DNA of 64,000 bases, taken from contig NC_019682.1 in assembly GCF_000316575.1 (NCBI RefSeq), forward strand, positions 62,001-126,000, written 5' to 3'. The notes under the pieces were generated by a model that was given only the letters and a program-made list of their open reading frames with translations, made no database searches and was not told where the DNA came from. Source of the DNA: Calothrix sp. PCC 7507 (lineage in GTDB: Bacteria; Cyanobacteriota; Cyanobacteriia; Cyanobacteriales; Nostocaceae). This document shows positions 1 through 8,092 of this stretch, piece after piece (position 1 is the stretch's first letter; each line of letters opens with the position of its first letter). The translations under genes were made by a program, and so were the position numbers.

Positions 1-528
1 CGAGCCTGCACCAACACGGACGCGATCGCCAATTTGAATATTTCCCAAAACTTTCGCACCCGCTCCCACCACGACGTTATTACCTACAGTCGGATGGCGC
101 TTACCACTTTCTTTCCCAGTCCCACCAAGAGTAACGCCCTGATAAATTAGCGTGTAGTCACCCACTATAGCAGTTTCGCCAATGACAACACCCATGCCGT
201 GGTCAATAAATACTGACTTACCAATCTTTGCCCCTGGGTGAATTTCAATTCCTGTGAAAAATCGCCCTAAGTGAGAAATCAAGCGGGGGATGAATATCAC
301 TCCCCGACAGTGCAACCAGTGAGCCACACGATGCAAACAGATAGCGTGCAACCCAGGATAGCAAAACACCACCTCCAGCCAATTACGTGCTGCCGGATCG
401 CGCTCAAAGATGATGCGAAAATCACTCAATAACGGCTCAAAAAAATCGCCCGAGAGTAAATTTTTCAGTAGGGGAGTATTTTTAGAATTCCGCTGCGGAT
501 TCTTGACACTGTCTAAAGTCTGTTGCAT
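1..528 (-). CDS. nifP: Serine O-acetyltransferase NifP (partial)
   Basis: Makes O-acetylserine from serine and acetyl-CoA, the precursor of cysteine, and so supports sulfur supply for Fe-S cluster assembly. The reverse strand reads 176 codons from ATG (526-528) off the left edge with no stop. The N-terminal helical region (about residues 1-75) is followed by the left-handed beta-helix of hexapeptide acetyltransferases. The CysE signatures [14 protein letters not shown] and [16 protein letters not shown] are visible. The C-terminus lies outside the window. The name nifP rather than cysE is inferred from nearness to nifB and from a promoter region that resembles that of nifB. The gene reads away from nifB, 12.4 kb from it. 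Confidence 0.85.
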   Translation of the reverse strand, partial: MQQTLDSVKNPQRNSKNTPLLKNLLSGDFFEPLLSDFRIIFERDPAARNWLEVVFCYPGLHAICLHRVAHWLHCRGVIFIPRLISHLGRFFTGIEIHPGAKIGKSVFIDHGMGVVIGETAIVGDYTLIYQGVTLGGTGKESGKRHPTVGNNVVVGAGAKVLGNIQIGDRVRVGAGS

Positions 529-613
529 CGGTACTGTCTGGTGAAAAGAGCCATGTGTTATTTTTCTGCTTATATCAGGCAGCTCTCAACGGGACAGTAA
601 ATCTAATGTCGAT

Positions 614-761
614 TGGATTTATTGGATTGATTAAGATTGTACTCAAACCCTCCAACCCAGATTTAAGCTAAATTTAAAATTTGTCTTGGGGTAGGGGTGC
701 TAGCTTTTTATAGTGGGGGTACTAGTATTTTTGGGGTAAGGGATAAAGCATTTGTGTACTC
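614..761 (-). promoter_or_regulatory. Upstream regulatory module of nifP, shared with nifB
   Basis: Read on the minus strand this stretch has GAGTACA, then TACTAGTACCCC and CTAGCACCCCTACC, then TTTGAGTACAA and AATCCAATAAAT. The same blocks occur in the same order and at similar spacing at 12409-12562 on the plus strand upstream of nifB. The proximal GAGTACA is about 110 nt before the nifP start. In non-heterocystous cyanobacteria the activator CnfR (PatB in Anabaena) is known to act on the nifP and nifB promoters. Assigning this module to CnfR is inference. Confidence 0.6.
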
Positions 762-1091
762 GCCACAAAACTCTTTATCTGTAAAGTTTTATCGCTATTT
801 AGACCAGATATTTTGAGATATATTAAGTTGTACTCAGATGCTTATAAAATGAGGTAAACGGGGCGACAGATGGGATGTCTGTATATCCAGTCACGTTTCT
901 TATCTTATAATTTTGCTAGGGAAAAAACGAATTTCTTTATTTTCTTTTAGTCTTTAGTTGTCTGTAAATTTGTATACTTTTTATAAATATGACGCTGGTG
1001 AAATAGCGATCGCAGTTATCGCTAGAGAATGCCCAGAAGAGGATGCGATCGCACATCTTAGAGTAAATTTCAGTAATAAAATTCTTGATTT

Positions 1092-1330
1092 CGTAGTGGT
1101 GGTGCGACACGACTAAAATAGTGCGTTAGACGTAGTGGCGTGTCTAGACTAAAATGTTGCAATAATATAAGTCCTATCCGCGTTCATCCGCGTTCATCCG
1201 CGTTTAATTCCATCCCAATATAATGCACAAATTTAGGCTTGCCACGCCAGTAGCCAGTAGGTTGGGTGAAGCGGAGCGCAACCCAACATTGATCAGGGCG
1301 TTGGGTTACGCAAAGCCTCAACCCAACCTT
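1092..1330. repeat. Composite MITE-like repeats
   Basis: 1131-1253 has imperfect inverted ends (GTAGTGGCGTGTCTAGACT on the left; GCCACGCCAGTAG on the right) around three tandem copies of an 11-bp unit (ATCCGCGTTC and variants). A partial left end is repeated at 1092. 1255-1327 is a separate foldback made of AGGTTGGGTGAAGC and its inverted partner near AACCCAACC. The same composite, arranged with the foldback inside the terminal repeats, occurs at 57872-58020, and one end occurs reversed at 2874-2906. No gene is seen in 529-1453. Confidence 0.6.
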
Positions 1331-1549
1331 GTATCTTAGAAATAGTAGTAGACCGTCCCAACCTTGGTCAAAATAGACCGCTTTGTAGCATGGGTCACTA
1401 CAACAATCTCTTTGACAGAACTCGAACAGTCGCCGGGGTCAAAACTTTAAATATTGAGATTTAAAGTATACAGTCCGTATCGGGCAAGGATGAGTGAAAT
1501 CAAGGGGAGGAATCAAAAACTTCTTGACAAAGTAGTTGAGAGTAAAAAA

Positions 1550-2512
1550 ATGGAAAACATTGCTCAATGGGTAGGCATTGATGTCAGTAAAGCTACTCTA
1601 GATGTTTATATCCGTCCAATGGGTAAAGCATTCTCTGTAGCAAACACAGAAGTAGAAATATCTCATTTAGTAGAGGAACTCAAATCCGCTAATTTAAATC
1701 TGATTGTATTGGAAGCAACAGGAGGGTTAGAAACAGAGCTAGTAATTCAATTACAAGCTGCATTTTTACCAGTTGCATTAATCAATCCACGCCAGGGGCG
1801 AGATTTTGCTAAAGCTACAGGAAAGCTTGCCAAAACTGATGCTATTGATGCCAAAATTTTGGCACATTTTGGGGAAGCAATGAAACCCCAAAGATTACCA
1901 ATTGAATCAGAAACTGCGCGTCAATTGAGCGAATTAATTAGTCGGAGAAGACAATTAGTCGAAATGCAGACGGCAGAAAAAAATCGCCGTTCACGCGCTC
2001 GTGGAAAAGCATTGGCTGATATTGAAGCTCATATTGAATATCTTGAGCAACGTCTAAAACAACTCAATCAAGAAATTGAAGAATTGACGCAAAACAATCA
2101 ACAATGGATTGATAAAATTAATTTACTCAAAACTACTCCAGGCATTGGCCAAGTAATTTCGACAACTCTGGTTTCGGATTTACCAGAACTGGGTAAGCTA
2201 ACTGCCAAACAAATCTCGCGTCTAGTTGGCGTTGCACCAATTAATCATGATAGTGGGCAACACAAAGGTAAGCGTATGATTAATGGTGGTCGCGCCCATG
2301 TTCGTGCCACTCTTTATATGGGTGCTGTGGTTGCTATGCGTCATAATCCCGTAATCAAAGCTTTTTATGAACGTCTTGTTGAACGTGGTAAATCCAAAAA
2401 ACTTGCTCTGACCGCTTGCGTTCATAAAATGTTAGTCATTTTAAATGCAATGGTTCGAGATAATTTGCCTTGGTGCATTTCTGATAACTTTCAACCAATT
2501 GTTAACGCGTAA
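1550..2512 (+). CDS. IS110-family transposase
   Basis: DEDD recombinase of the IS110 family, which moves DNA without DDE chemistry. The N-terminal RuvC-like half starts with VGIDVSKATLDVY (first Asp) and has VLEATGGLE (Glu) and KTDAIDAKIL (Asp pair). The C-terminal Tnp20-type half has TTPGIGQVISTTL and GVAPINHDSG, with the conserved serine region near HKGKRMINGGRAHVR. The ATG at 1550 gives 320 residues and starts at the family's usual N-terminus; an upstream in-frame extension to 1454 has no similarity to the family. No inverted ends are seen, as expected for IS110. The reading frame is intact, so it could be active. Confidence 0.85.
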   Translation: MENIAQWVGIDVSKATLDVYIRPMGKAFSVANTEVEISHLVEELKSANLNLIVLEATGGLETELVIQLQAAFLPVALINPRQGRDFAKATGKLAKTDAIDAKILAHFGEAMKPQRLPIESETARQLSELISRRRQLVEMQTAEKNRRSRARGKALADIEAHIEYLEQRLKQLNQEIEELTQNNQQWIDKINLLKTTPGIGQVISTTLVSDLPELGKLTAKQISRLVGVAPINHDSGQHKGKRMINGGRAHVRATLYMGAVVAMRHNPVIKAFYERLVERGKSKKLALTACVHKMLVILNAMVRDNLPWCISDNFQPIVNA

Positions 2513-2656
2513 GGCTTGCAAACGTTTTTATACTTTTTATTAGCCTTTGAGCGGATGGTATCGCATCTTTACTGATCCGATGTCTACGACGGGCTATTCG
2601 GCGTCGCAGCCATGCGAACAATTTTTCATGCTCTTTTTTGCCTCCACGGGAAGTCC

Positions 2657-2781
2657 AGCAACTGGGGAAGATTCGGTGGCGTAGCGGAGTGGCTGGTGCG
2701 GGCTGCAACTGTCTTGGCTACCAATGTAAAATCTCAATGCCCGTACCAGCCACCACCGAATCTAGCGCAGCGTTCCCCAGT
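2657..2781. repeat. Long imperfect inverted repeat (hairpin)
   Basis: The left arm begins CAACTGGGGAAGATTCGGTG and continues through GGAGTGGCTGGTGCGGGC. The right arm, read in reverse complement, gives CAACTGGGGAACGC, GATTCGGTGG and TGGCTGGTACGGGC. Arms are roughly 45 nt, around a loop of about 35 nt. No gene is recognised in 2513-2938; the short ORFs that cross it lie on the arms and look like artefacts. It could be a foldback element or a structured RNA. Confidence 0.55.
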
Positions 2782-2873
2782 TGCGTCAATGTTCACAGTC
2801 CCGGTTTTTTGTTAACTTTAGCCGAAGGCTTTGGCGAAGCCATCGCTTGACTTTTAAGACAGTCGCTACAATT

Positions 2874-2939
2874 TTATTGCATCATTTTAGCTGTGTCGTT
2901 CCACTACAAATACTGATAACTGATAACTGATAACTGATT
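2874..2939. repeat. MITE end plus heptad repeat
   Basis: 2874-2906 is the reverse complement of the MITE end seen at 57872 (GTAGTGGAACGACAC). It is followed by four copies of the heptamer CTGATAA, the short tandemly repeated type that also fills nif spacers in this window. Confidence 0.55.
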
Positions 2940-3178
2940 TAAGAATCTTGCTTTCTTCTATCTGCTTGCTCAACACGCTGCCTAATCGCTGCTTCTGCAA
3001 TGCGAATATTTTCCTCAATTGGCGTACCATCTTCAGTTGTCATTGGCCCATACCATGTTGCTTCCGAGTCAGGAGTGCGGCGGCTATACAATACCCGCAA
3101 AGGTTCGATATCTTCTCGGTGTGCAAGCGCATAAGCTATCAATTCTTTAGTAGTCATCGCTTCAAAGTTCGGTTGCAT
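2939..3178 (-). CDS. Small cyanobacterial protein (DUF6887-like), copy 1
   Basis: A 79-residue protein from the ATG at 3178, containing MQPNFEAMTTKELIAYALAH and, near the C-terminus, DGTPIEENIRIAEAAI. It resembles a family found only in cyanobacteria that I associate with the label DUF6887; the label is from memory. No catalytic motif, signal peptide or membrane segment is seen. Its start overlaps the end of the upstream gene at 3162-3383 by 17 bases, so the two are probably translated together. Paralogous pairs occur at 5370-5826, and a broken one at 9877-10124. Function unknown. Confidence 0.65.
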   Translation of the reverse strand: MQPNFEAMTTKELIAYALAHREDIEPLRVLYSRRTPDSEATWYGPMTTEDGTPIEENIRIAEAAIRQRVEQADRRKQDS

Positions 3179-3383
3179 TGAAAAACCTCCAATTTCCATC
3201 AGGGGGTACAATGATTTGAATTTCCTCATTGACAAAAATAAACACTATTCTGGTTTGGTCGTCAAAGCGGAATAGCTCAATACTTCTATAAGTGTTAGAC
3301 AGCATTTGGCAGACACGCACACAGGCTAAGGCTTGTTCGTTTGTCGGGTTTATCGTCTGTTCCTCAATTGTGACATAGATAAT
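3162..3383 (-). CDS. Small cyanobacterial protein (DUF6888-like), copy 1, possible ATT start
   Basis: The minus strand encodes 73 residues including TIEEQTINPTNEQALACVRV and RSIELFRFDDQTRIVFIFV. The frame has no ATG, GTG or TTG before its conserved N-terminus and is closed upstream by TAG. The only candidate near a purine-rich AGG is ATT at 3381-3383. The paralogue at 5605-5826 has the same layout and exactly the same length with ATT at the same place. It precedes and overlaps the DUF6887-like gene. The family label DUF6888 is from memory; function unknown. Confidence 0.55.
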   Translation of the reverse strand: MIYVTIEEQTINPTNEQALACVRVCQMLSNTYRSIELFRFDDQTRIVFIFVNEEIQIIVPPDGNWRFFNATEL

Positions 3384-3516
3384 ATAAACCTAGATGGCGA
3401 CTGGCTTACAACCTGCTAGCTGCGAATAATTTAATTTATCTACTATTTTGCGATTTACCTGAGGAATAGGTTGTAGTTAAGCGATAATAAATGCATTTGC
3501 CTATAAAAGCACAGTC

Positions 3517-5190
3517 ATGACTTGCTGCCTAAATCCAGCTTGCCACAACCCACCCCATTCTGAATCCACAACGTTTTGCTCTAACTGCCGATTTCCTTTG
3601 ATAGTGCTGAGAAATCGCTATCGCCCAATTCAATTACTAGGAAGTGGGGGATTTGGGAAAACCTATTTAGCAGAAGATTTAGACAAGCTGAATGAATATT
3701 GTGTTATCAAGCAATTTGCGCCACGAGTACAGGGAACTGCGGCAATAAACAAAGCCACAGAACTATTTGAGCAAGAAGCAAGGCGACTGCAACAACTAGG
3801 AGAACATCCGCAGATTCCCACGCTGTTGGCGTATTTTGAAGAAGAAAATAATCTTTATTTAGTGCAGCAGTTTATCAACGGGCAGAATTTATTAGCTGAA
3901 TTAAAACAACAGGGAACTTTCACCGCAGAAAAAATCAGGAAAGTTTTGCTTGATTTATTAAATATCCTGAAAACGGTTCATCAGCACAAAGTTATTCACC
4001 GCGATATCAAACCAGAAAATATCATTCGTCGCAGCACTGACGGCAAGTTAGTGTTGATAGATTTTGGGATTTCCAAGCAACTCACCATGACAGTTATCAC
4101 TAACCCAGGAACAACAATTGGTTCCCCTGGTTATGCGCCATTAGAACAAATACAGGATGGTAAAGCTTATCCAGCGAGTGATTTATATAGTGTTGGTGCA
4201 ACTTGCTTTCACTTCCTGAGTGGAATTCACCCTTGGATAATGTGGGAACAACAAGGTTATGGGTGGGTTTCTTCTTGGCGGGAGCATTTGCAACAACCAC
4301 AAAGCAGCGAATTGGAGAAGATTCTTGATAAGTTACTGCAAAAAGATTATCAGCAACGTTACCAATCGGCTGAAGAAGTTTTACAGGATTTTAGTTCACT
4401 GTTACCATCACTTTCACCAGTACACTCAACTCAGGCAGTAGGTGTAAATCAATCACAATCATCATTCCCTGCTACATTACCCTATGAGCCTCAAACTGGA
4501 AAATCGCCAGCACCAGTAAAGCCAAAAGTAGCGCTACAAAAAGCATCTAGACAAAATACTAATTGGAGAACCAGATTCCTAGTAGGTGCTGCTATTACAA
4601 TAGTTGGAACTCAAATCTATGGCTATGTTCGTTATGGCTTACTTCCAAGTAGTCCAATATTTTTAGTTAAGAGCTTTCCCAGCAGTTCTTTCCTAGAAAG
4701 AACCCTCACAGGTCATTCTAACAAGATTTGCTCCGTCGCCTTTAGCCCAGATGGCAACACCCTTGCCAGTGGTAGTTATGACAAAACCATCAAACTGTGG
4801 AATCTCGCAACAGGAGAACAAATTCGCACTCTCAAAGGGCATTCTGACACGATTTGCTCCGTCGTTTTCAGCCCAAATCGCATAACCCTTGTCAGTGGTA
4901 GTTATGACGAAACCATCAAACTGTGGAATCTCGCAACCGGAGAGCAAATCCGCACTCTGACTGGGTATTATAACTGGGGTATTTCCGTCGACTTTAGCCC
5001 AGATGGCAACACCCTTGCCAGTGGTAGTCGTGACAAAACCATCAAACTGTGGAATCTGGCAACCGGAGAGCAAATTCGCACTCTCACAGGGCATTCTGAC
5101 GAGGTTATTTCCGTCGCCTTCAGCCCAGATGGCAAAACCCTTGTCAGTGGTAGTGGTGACAAGACCATCAAAATTTGGCGGCTAAAGTAG
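3517..5190 (+). CDS. Ser/Thr protein kinase with WD40 repeats
   Basis: A 557-residue signalling kinase. An N-terminal zinc-ribbon-like segment (CCLNPACHN...CSNC) is followed by a complete kinase domain (about residues 34-300): LGSGGFGKTY loop, VIKQF lysine near 65, VIHRDIKPEN catalytic loop, LIDFGISK and GSPGYAPLEQ activation segment. After a Ser/Pro-rich linker and one membrane segment (about 345-368) come four WD40 repeats of 42 residues ending SGSGDKTIKIWRLK. Four blades is fewer than the seven of a usual propeller. The repeat DNA is nearly identical with 126-bp period, so copies may have been lost by recombination. The substrate is unknown. All key catalytic residues are present. Confidence 0.9.
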   Translation: MTCCLNPACHNPPHSESTTFCSNCRFPLIVLRNRYRPIQLLGSGGFGKTYLAEDLDKLNEYCVIKQFAPRVQGTAAINKATELFEQEARRLQQLGEHPQIPTLLAYFEEENNLYLVQQFINGQNLLAELKQQGTFTAEKIRKVLLDLLNILKTVHQHKVIHRDIKPENIIRRSTDGKLVLIDFGISKQLTMTVITNPGTTIGSPGYAPLEQIQDGKAYPASDLYSVGATCFHFLSGIHPWIMWEQQGYGWVSSWREHLQQPQSSELEKILDKLLQKDYQQRYQSAEEVLQDFSSLLPSLSPVHSTQAVGVNQSQSSFPATLPYEPQTGKSPAPVKPKVALQKASRQNTNWRTRFLVGAAITIVGTQIYGYVRYGLLPSSPIFLVKSFPSSSFLERTLTGHSNKICSVAFSPDGNTLASGSYDKTIKLWNLATGEQIRTLKGHSDTICSVVFSPNRITLVSGSYDETIKLWNLATGEQIRTLTGYYNWGISVDFSPDGNTLASGSRDKTIKLWNLATGEQIRTLTGHSDEVISVAFSPDGKTLVSGSGDKTIKIWRLK

Positions 5191-5336
5191 TGAGTGCTGA
5201 GTTCGCTGTTTTGAGTATTTAGCTGAAAACACAAAAAATAAGTAAAATTTACCAACAACACAGCATGATTAATCCTGATTATTCTCTGTCTCGACTCTTT
5301 GAGCGATGGAGATGTACTAGCAAGCGATCATCGCAC

Positions 5337-5410
5337 AGGTAAAAAGTAAAATTGATCAACAACACAGGACTATTCATCCTGATGATTACTCTCTTGCTGG
5401 ACTCTTTGAG
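5337..5410. repeat. Dispersed repeat, copy without inserted small repeat
   Basis: CGCACAGGTAA followed by the tract that ends TTGCTGGACTCTTTGAGC. It recurs at 6853-6988 and 9788-9918. Those two copies carry about 45 extra bases (GAGACGCTACCGCGAACGGC and flanks) just before CGCACAGGTAA. The right part is the 3' end of the DUF6887-like gene copies. Confidence 0.6.
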
Positions 5411-5621
5411 CGTTAGCGGAGCTTAACGAAGTTATCGCTTCGGAGGCTATGCGAATATTTTCCTCTATTGGCGTTCCATCTGCTGTAACGAGTGGAGGCA
5501 TAGTTTTCCATTTCAAACTGGGATGATGAAACAGCACACGCATAGCTTCCATATCATCACGGTGTTCTAATACATATTTTTTCAACTCAGGTACACTCAT
5601 CTGTTCAAAGTTCGGTTTCAT
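5370..5621 (-). CDS. Small cyanobacterial protein (DUF6887-like), copy 2
   Basis: An 83-residue paralogue of the protein at 2939-3178. It begins MKPNFEQMSVPELKKYVLEH and shares the DGTPIEENIRIASEAI block. It overlaps the upstream DUF6888-like gene by 17 bases, exactly as in copy 1. Here the C-terminal region is uninterrupted (EAITSLSSANAQRVQQE), which makes it the reference for the copy at 9877-10124 that carries a 42-bp insertion. Function unknown. Confidence 0.6.
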   Translation of the reverse strand: MKPNFEQMSVPELKKYVLEHRDDMEAMRVLFHHPSLKWKTMPPLVTADGTPIEENIRIASEAITSLSSANAQRVQQESNHQDE

Positions 5622-5826
5622 CTACAAACCTCCAAGGTTCATGAGAGGGTACGATAATTTGTATATCCTCACCTGCCAAAATATAGACATCTCCAGTTTT
5701 GTCATCAAATCTGAACAACCGGATGTCACGATAGCAGTTAGACAACATCTGACAAACTATTAAACAAGTTATAGCTTGCTGTGCATTGGGATATATAGTG
5801 TTTTCCTCAATTGTGACATAAATAAT
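5605..5826 (-). CDS. Small cyanobacterial protein (DUF6888-like), copy 2, possible ATT start
   Basis: 73 residues containing YVTIEENTIYPNAQQAITCL and FDDKTGDVYILAGEDIQ. As in copy 1 there is no ATG, GTG or TTG ahead of the conserved N-terminus; ATT at 5824-5826 follows an AAGG about 6 nt upstream. The sequence around it (ATATTATTTATGTCACAATT) is nearly the same in both copies. Function unknown. Confidence 0.55.
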   Translation of the reverse strand: MIYVTIEENTIYPNAQQAITCLIVCQMLSNCYRDIRLFRFDDKTGDVYILAGEDIQIIVPSHEPWRFVDETEL

Positions 5827-5855
5827 ATTAAGCCTTACAGGGTTAAAAAATCTCG

Positions 5856-5922
5856 GTTAGCCCAAATTGCGACTTCCAGTCGTAGTGATGACAAGACTAT
5901 CAAAATTTGGCGACTAAAGTAG
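5856..5922 (+). pseudogene. Remnant of a WD40 protein C-terminus
   Basis: Encodes SRSDDKTIKIWRLK and a stop, nearly the same as the C-terminus of the kinase-WD40 protein at 3517-5190, but with no upstream open frame. It looks like the end of a second WD40 gene or a recombination leftover. Confidence 0.6.
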
Positions 5923-5992
5923 TGTTAACGGTAGCTCGGCGTTTAGTCCGTGCTGAGTTAGGAGTTTTGAGTATCTAAACCTCGTCCATTTT

Positions 5993-6261
5993 GAAACCCG
6001 GAGTAGTGCGGGCATCTTGCCTGCTACGAAGATATGGGAGCAAGATGCTCCCACTACTTTTAAAACTATGGTTCTCAAAATAGATGTGGTTTAGCTAGAC
6101 ACAGTAAAAGTAACCTAAACTACGCGGTGTGCGGCTTATTCTTGAAACCCCTCTCCAAACCTCTCCCCGAAACGGAGAGAAGCTTTGATTCTTGCTCCCC
6201 TTCCCTACAAGGGAAGGGGTTGGGGGTTAGGTCTGAGAGAAAGTCGCACACGGCGTTAAAC
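5993..6261. repeat. Two foldback repeats in a gene-free stretch
   Basis: 5999-6061 pairs GTAGTGCGGGCATCTTGC with GCAAGATGCTCCCACTAC. 6115-6261 has inverted ends CGCGGTGTGCGGCTT and AAGTCGCACACGGCG around CCCCTTCCCTACAAGGGAAG. No gene is seen between 5923 and 6300. Confidence 0.5.
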
Positions 6262-6300
6262 TAAAATCAAGATGACTTGCTCTTAAATCTGGAAAAAACT

Positions 6301-6531
6301 ATGGTTAATACTTATGACGACATTTTCAATACTGCACTGTCTTTACCTCCAGGGTTAAGAGCAATGCTTGCTGAACATTTATTTAAAAGTCTGGATGCTG
6401 AAAATCAAGCAGAAATAGATGCTATTTGGGCAGAAGAAGCAGAGAAAAGATTTCAAGCTGTTGAACAAGGCGAAGTTAATTTAATTCCTGGTGAACAAGT
6501 ATTGCGAGAGCTACGTTCTAGGAGTAAGTAA
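6301..6531 (+). CDS. Antitoxin of a RelE-type module (addiction-module family)
   Basis: A 76-residue protein from the ATG at 6301. It contains ALSLPPGLRAMLAEHLFKSL and AEIDAIWAEEAEKRF, typical of the putative addiction-module component family that pairs with RelE/ParE toxins; such antitoxins bind and neutralise their toxin and repress their own operon. Its stop overlaps the start of the following toxin gene (TAATGG). The toxin frame is broken, so the module is probably defunct or the antitoxin is an orphan. Confidence 0.75.
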   Translation: MVNTYDDIFNTALSLPPGLRAMLAEHLFKSLDAENQAEIDAIWAEEAEKRFQAVEQGEVNLIPGEQVLRELRSRSK

Positions 6532-6814
6532 TGGCTTATAATTTTCATCCTGATGCCAAACAGGAATTAGATGATGCTGTTGCTTACTATGACAATATCA
6601 GCCGTGAGATGTATTTGTTGCCGAAGTTGAACGCACTCTCAATCGTATTGAACAGTTCCCACAAGCATGGACTCAATTATCAAAAAATACAAGACGCTGC
6701 CGCATAGCCAGTTTTCCCTATGGGATAATTTATGCCATCAAAGAGCAGCAAATTTTAATAGTTGCAATCATGCACCTTCAGCGTCAGCCAAATTACTGGA
6801 CTAATAGAATCTGA
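6531..6814 (+). pseudogene. RelE/ParE toxin, frameshifted
   Basis: Starts MAYNFHPDAKQELDDAVAYY in frame with the ATG at 6531, then shifts near 6608 to a frame reading VFVAEVERTLNRIEQFPQAW and IIYAIKEQQILIVAIMHLQR up to a stop at 6814. Together these make most of a RelE-like toxin with several bases deleted at the junction. It belongs to the antitoxin immediately upstream. Confidence 0.75.
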
Positions 6815-6823
6815 ATTAATAGC

Positions 6824-6988
6824 TTAATCAAGATTATCTCGATCTATGCCAAGCGATGCCTTCTCTTTCAGAGACGCTACCGCGAACGGCAAGGCTTTGC
6901 CAACGCACAGGTAACAAGTAAAATTTAGCTACAACCCAGGACTATTTATCATGATGATTACTCTCTTGCTGGATTCTTTGAGCGATCG
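6824..6988. repeat. Dispersed repeats
   Basis: 6824-6863 carries TTAATCAAGATTATCTSGAT...CCAAGCGAT, repeated at 7733-7773 and 9002-9043. 6853-6988 is the filled version of the repeat at 5337, including the small repeat GAGACGCTACCGCGAACGGC. No gene is seen in 6815-7067. Confidence 0.55.
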
Positions 6989-7067
6989 CTCATTATCATT
7001 TATCTGTAATTGAGTAATAATGGTTATTTTATTTCTAGAATTTTGTTGTCATTACCGTGAAAAAATT

Positions 7068-7376
7068 TTAATCATCATCATCGTGAAATAGTGATGATAA
7101 ATCTCGATAACCACTAATCACACGGAAAATATCGACATCTTCTCCTATGGGCATATAAAGAATGAGATAATTATCTATAGGAAGACTACGGATACCTGGT
7201 AAAATTTCATCACGCTGTCGTCCTAATTTTGGGAACCGAGCAATTTTGCTAAATTTAGCATCAAGTTTACTCAAGAACAACTCTGATTGAGTTAAACCAA
7301 ACTTTTTGGCAATATAATCTGCAATCTGCTCGATATCCTGAATCGCAGGTTCAGTGAGGCGAAATTGTAGAGTCAT
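7068..7376 (-). CDS. ParE/RelE-family toxin
   Basis: A 102-residue toxin of the ParE/RelE superfamily: MTLQFRLTEPAIQDIEQIAD at the start, the RLGRQRDE-like core as FPKLGRQRDEILPGIRSLP, and YLILYMPIGEDVDIFRVISG. ParE toxins poison gyrase and RelE toxins cut mRNA; which applies here cannot be told from sequence. It lies downstream of the antitoxin gene at 7406-7669, 29 bases away. The frame is intact. Confidence 0.8.
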   Translation of the reverse strand: MTLQFRLTEPAIQDIEQIADYIAKKFGLTQSELFLSKLDAKFSKIARFPKLGRQRDEILPGIRSLPIDNYLILYMPIGEDVDIFRVISGYRDLSSLFHDDDD

Positions 7377-7405
7377 ACTTCGTCTGAGACACCGTAGCGC
7401 GATGT

Positions 7406-7669
7406 CTACGACGGGCTACGCCTACTCAAATTGGCACGGATTTGAGCCATTGCAGTTGATCCATCAACTACTTTACCCTCCTGGGATGCTTCCAATCCAA
7501 TGCGTGCTTCCATCTGAAGCTCTCCCAGTCGTCCTTGATATATGTCTTCTTCTTGCTGTTCTAGTAGTTTTATTCCTGCAACAATAACGTCAACGGCATT
7601 ATGATATTTACCGCTCTTTAGTTGGCGTTGTAGCAGGGCTTCTACCTCTGGGGGCAAAAAGATTTGCAT
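7406..7669 (-). CDS. ParD-like antitoxin
   Basis: An 87-residue ribbon-helix-helix type antitoxin: MQIFLPPEVEALLQRQLKSG followed by NAVDVIVAGIKLLEQQEE. It is first in the operon with the ParE-like toxin. The last residues (NLSRRSPS) and the gap to the toxin are made of a dispersed repeat (GATGTCTACGACGGGCTACG), so the native C-terminus may have been replaced by repeat sequence. Confidence 0.7.
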   Translation of the reverse strand: MQIFLPPEVEALLQRQLKSGKYHNAVDVIVAGIKLLEQQEEDIYQGRLGELQMEARIGLEASQEGKVVDGSTAMAQIRANLSRRSPS

Positions 7670-7820
7670 AGAATTTTTTCAGAGTCAGGATTAACTCCAT
7701 TGTAAGCTGTAAGCAAGGATGATTGTTGACATCGCACATTAATCAAGATTATCTGGGTTTATGCCAAGCGATATCTAAAGTTACGTTAAGTTATAATCAG
7801 CAGTCCAACATTTAAAACCA

Positions 7821-8072
7821 ATGAACTGGAAACTTGACGAAGCACAACAAAAACTGCCAGAGGTGATTGATGCGATCGCCTCAGAACCTCAATTAATCTT
7901 CAACCAGGACAAATTAGTTGCGGCGATTGTAGAACCTAAACTTTTCCAAGATTTTCTAGCTTGGTATCAGCAACAAAAAGCCTCTTCTCTCGCAGATGCT
8001 TTTGTAGAACTACGTCAACTCTGTGCGGAAGAAAATTATATTTTAGAAACACCTGCACGATGTAGCGATTAG
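7821..8072 (+). CDS. Phd-like antitoxin, orphan
   Basis: An 83-residue protein starting MNWKLDEAQQKLPEVIDAIA with LIFNQDKLVAAIVEPKLF, like the Phd/YefM fold that binds operator DNA and covers a Doc or PIN toxin. No toxin follows on the same strand; the next gene is the end of a vapC on the opposite strand. Probably an orphan or a cross-acting antitoxin. Confidence 0.6.
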   Translation: MNWKLDEAQQKLPEVIDAIASEPQLIFNQDKLVAAIVEPKLFQDFLAWYQQQKASSLADAFVELRQLCAEENYILETPARCSD

Positions 8073-8092
8073 CAATTGACAATGTTTTAATC

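Noticed and set aside
2660-2760. tRNA-like sequence GGTGGCGTAGCGGAGTGGCTGG
   Set aside because: No anticodon or T-arm can be placed; the segment is one arm of a longer inverted repeat.
4693-5261. Reverse-strand ORFs across the WD40 repeats
   Set aside because: Mirror frames of a repetitive coding sequence; the plus-strand product is clear.
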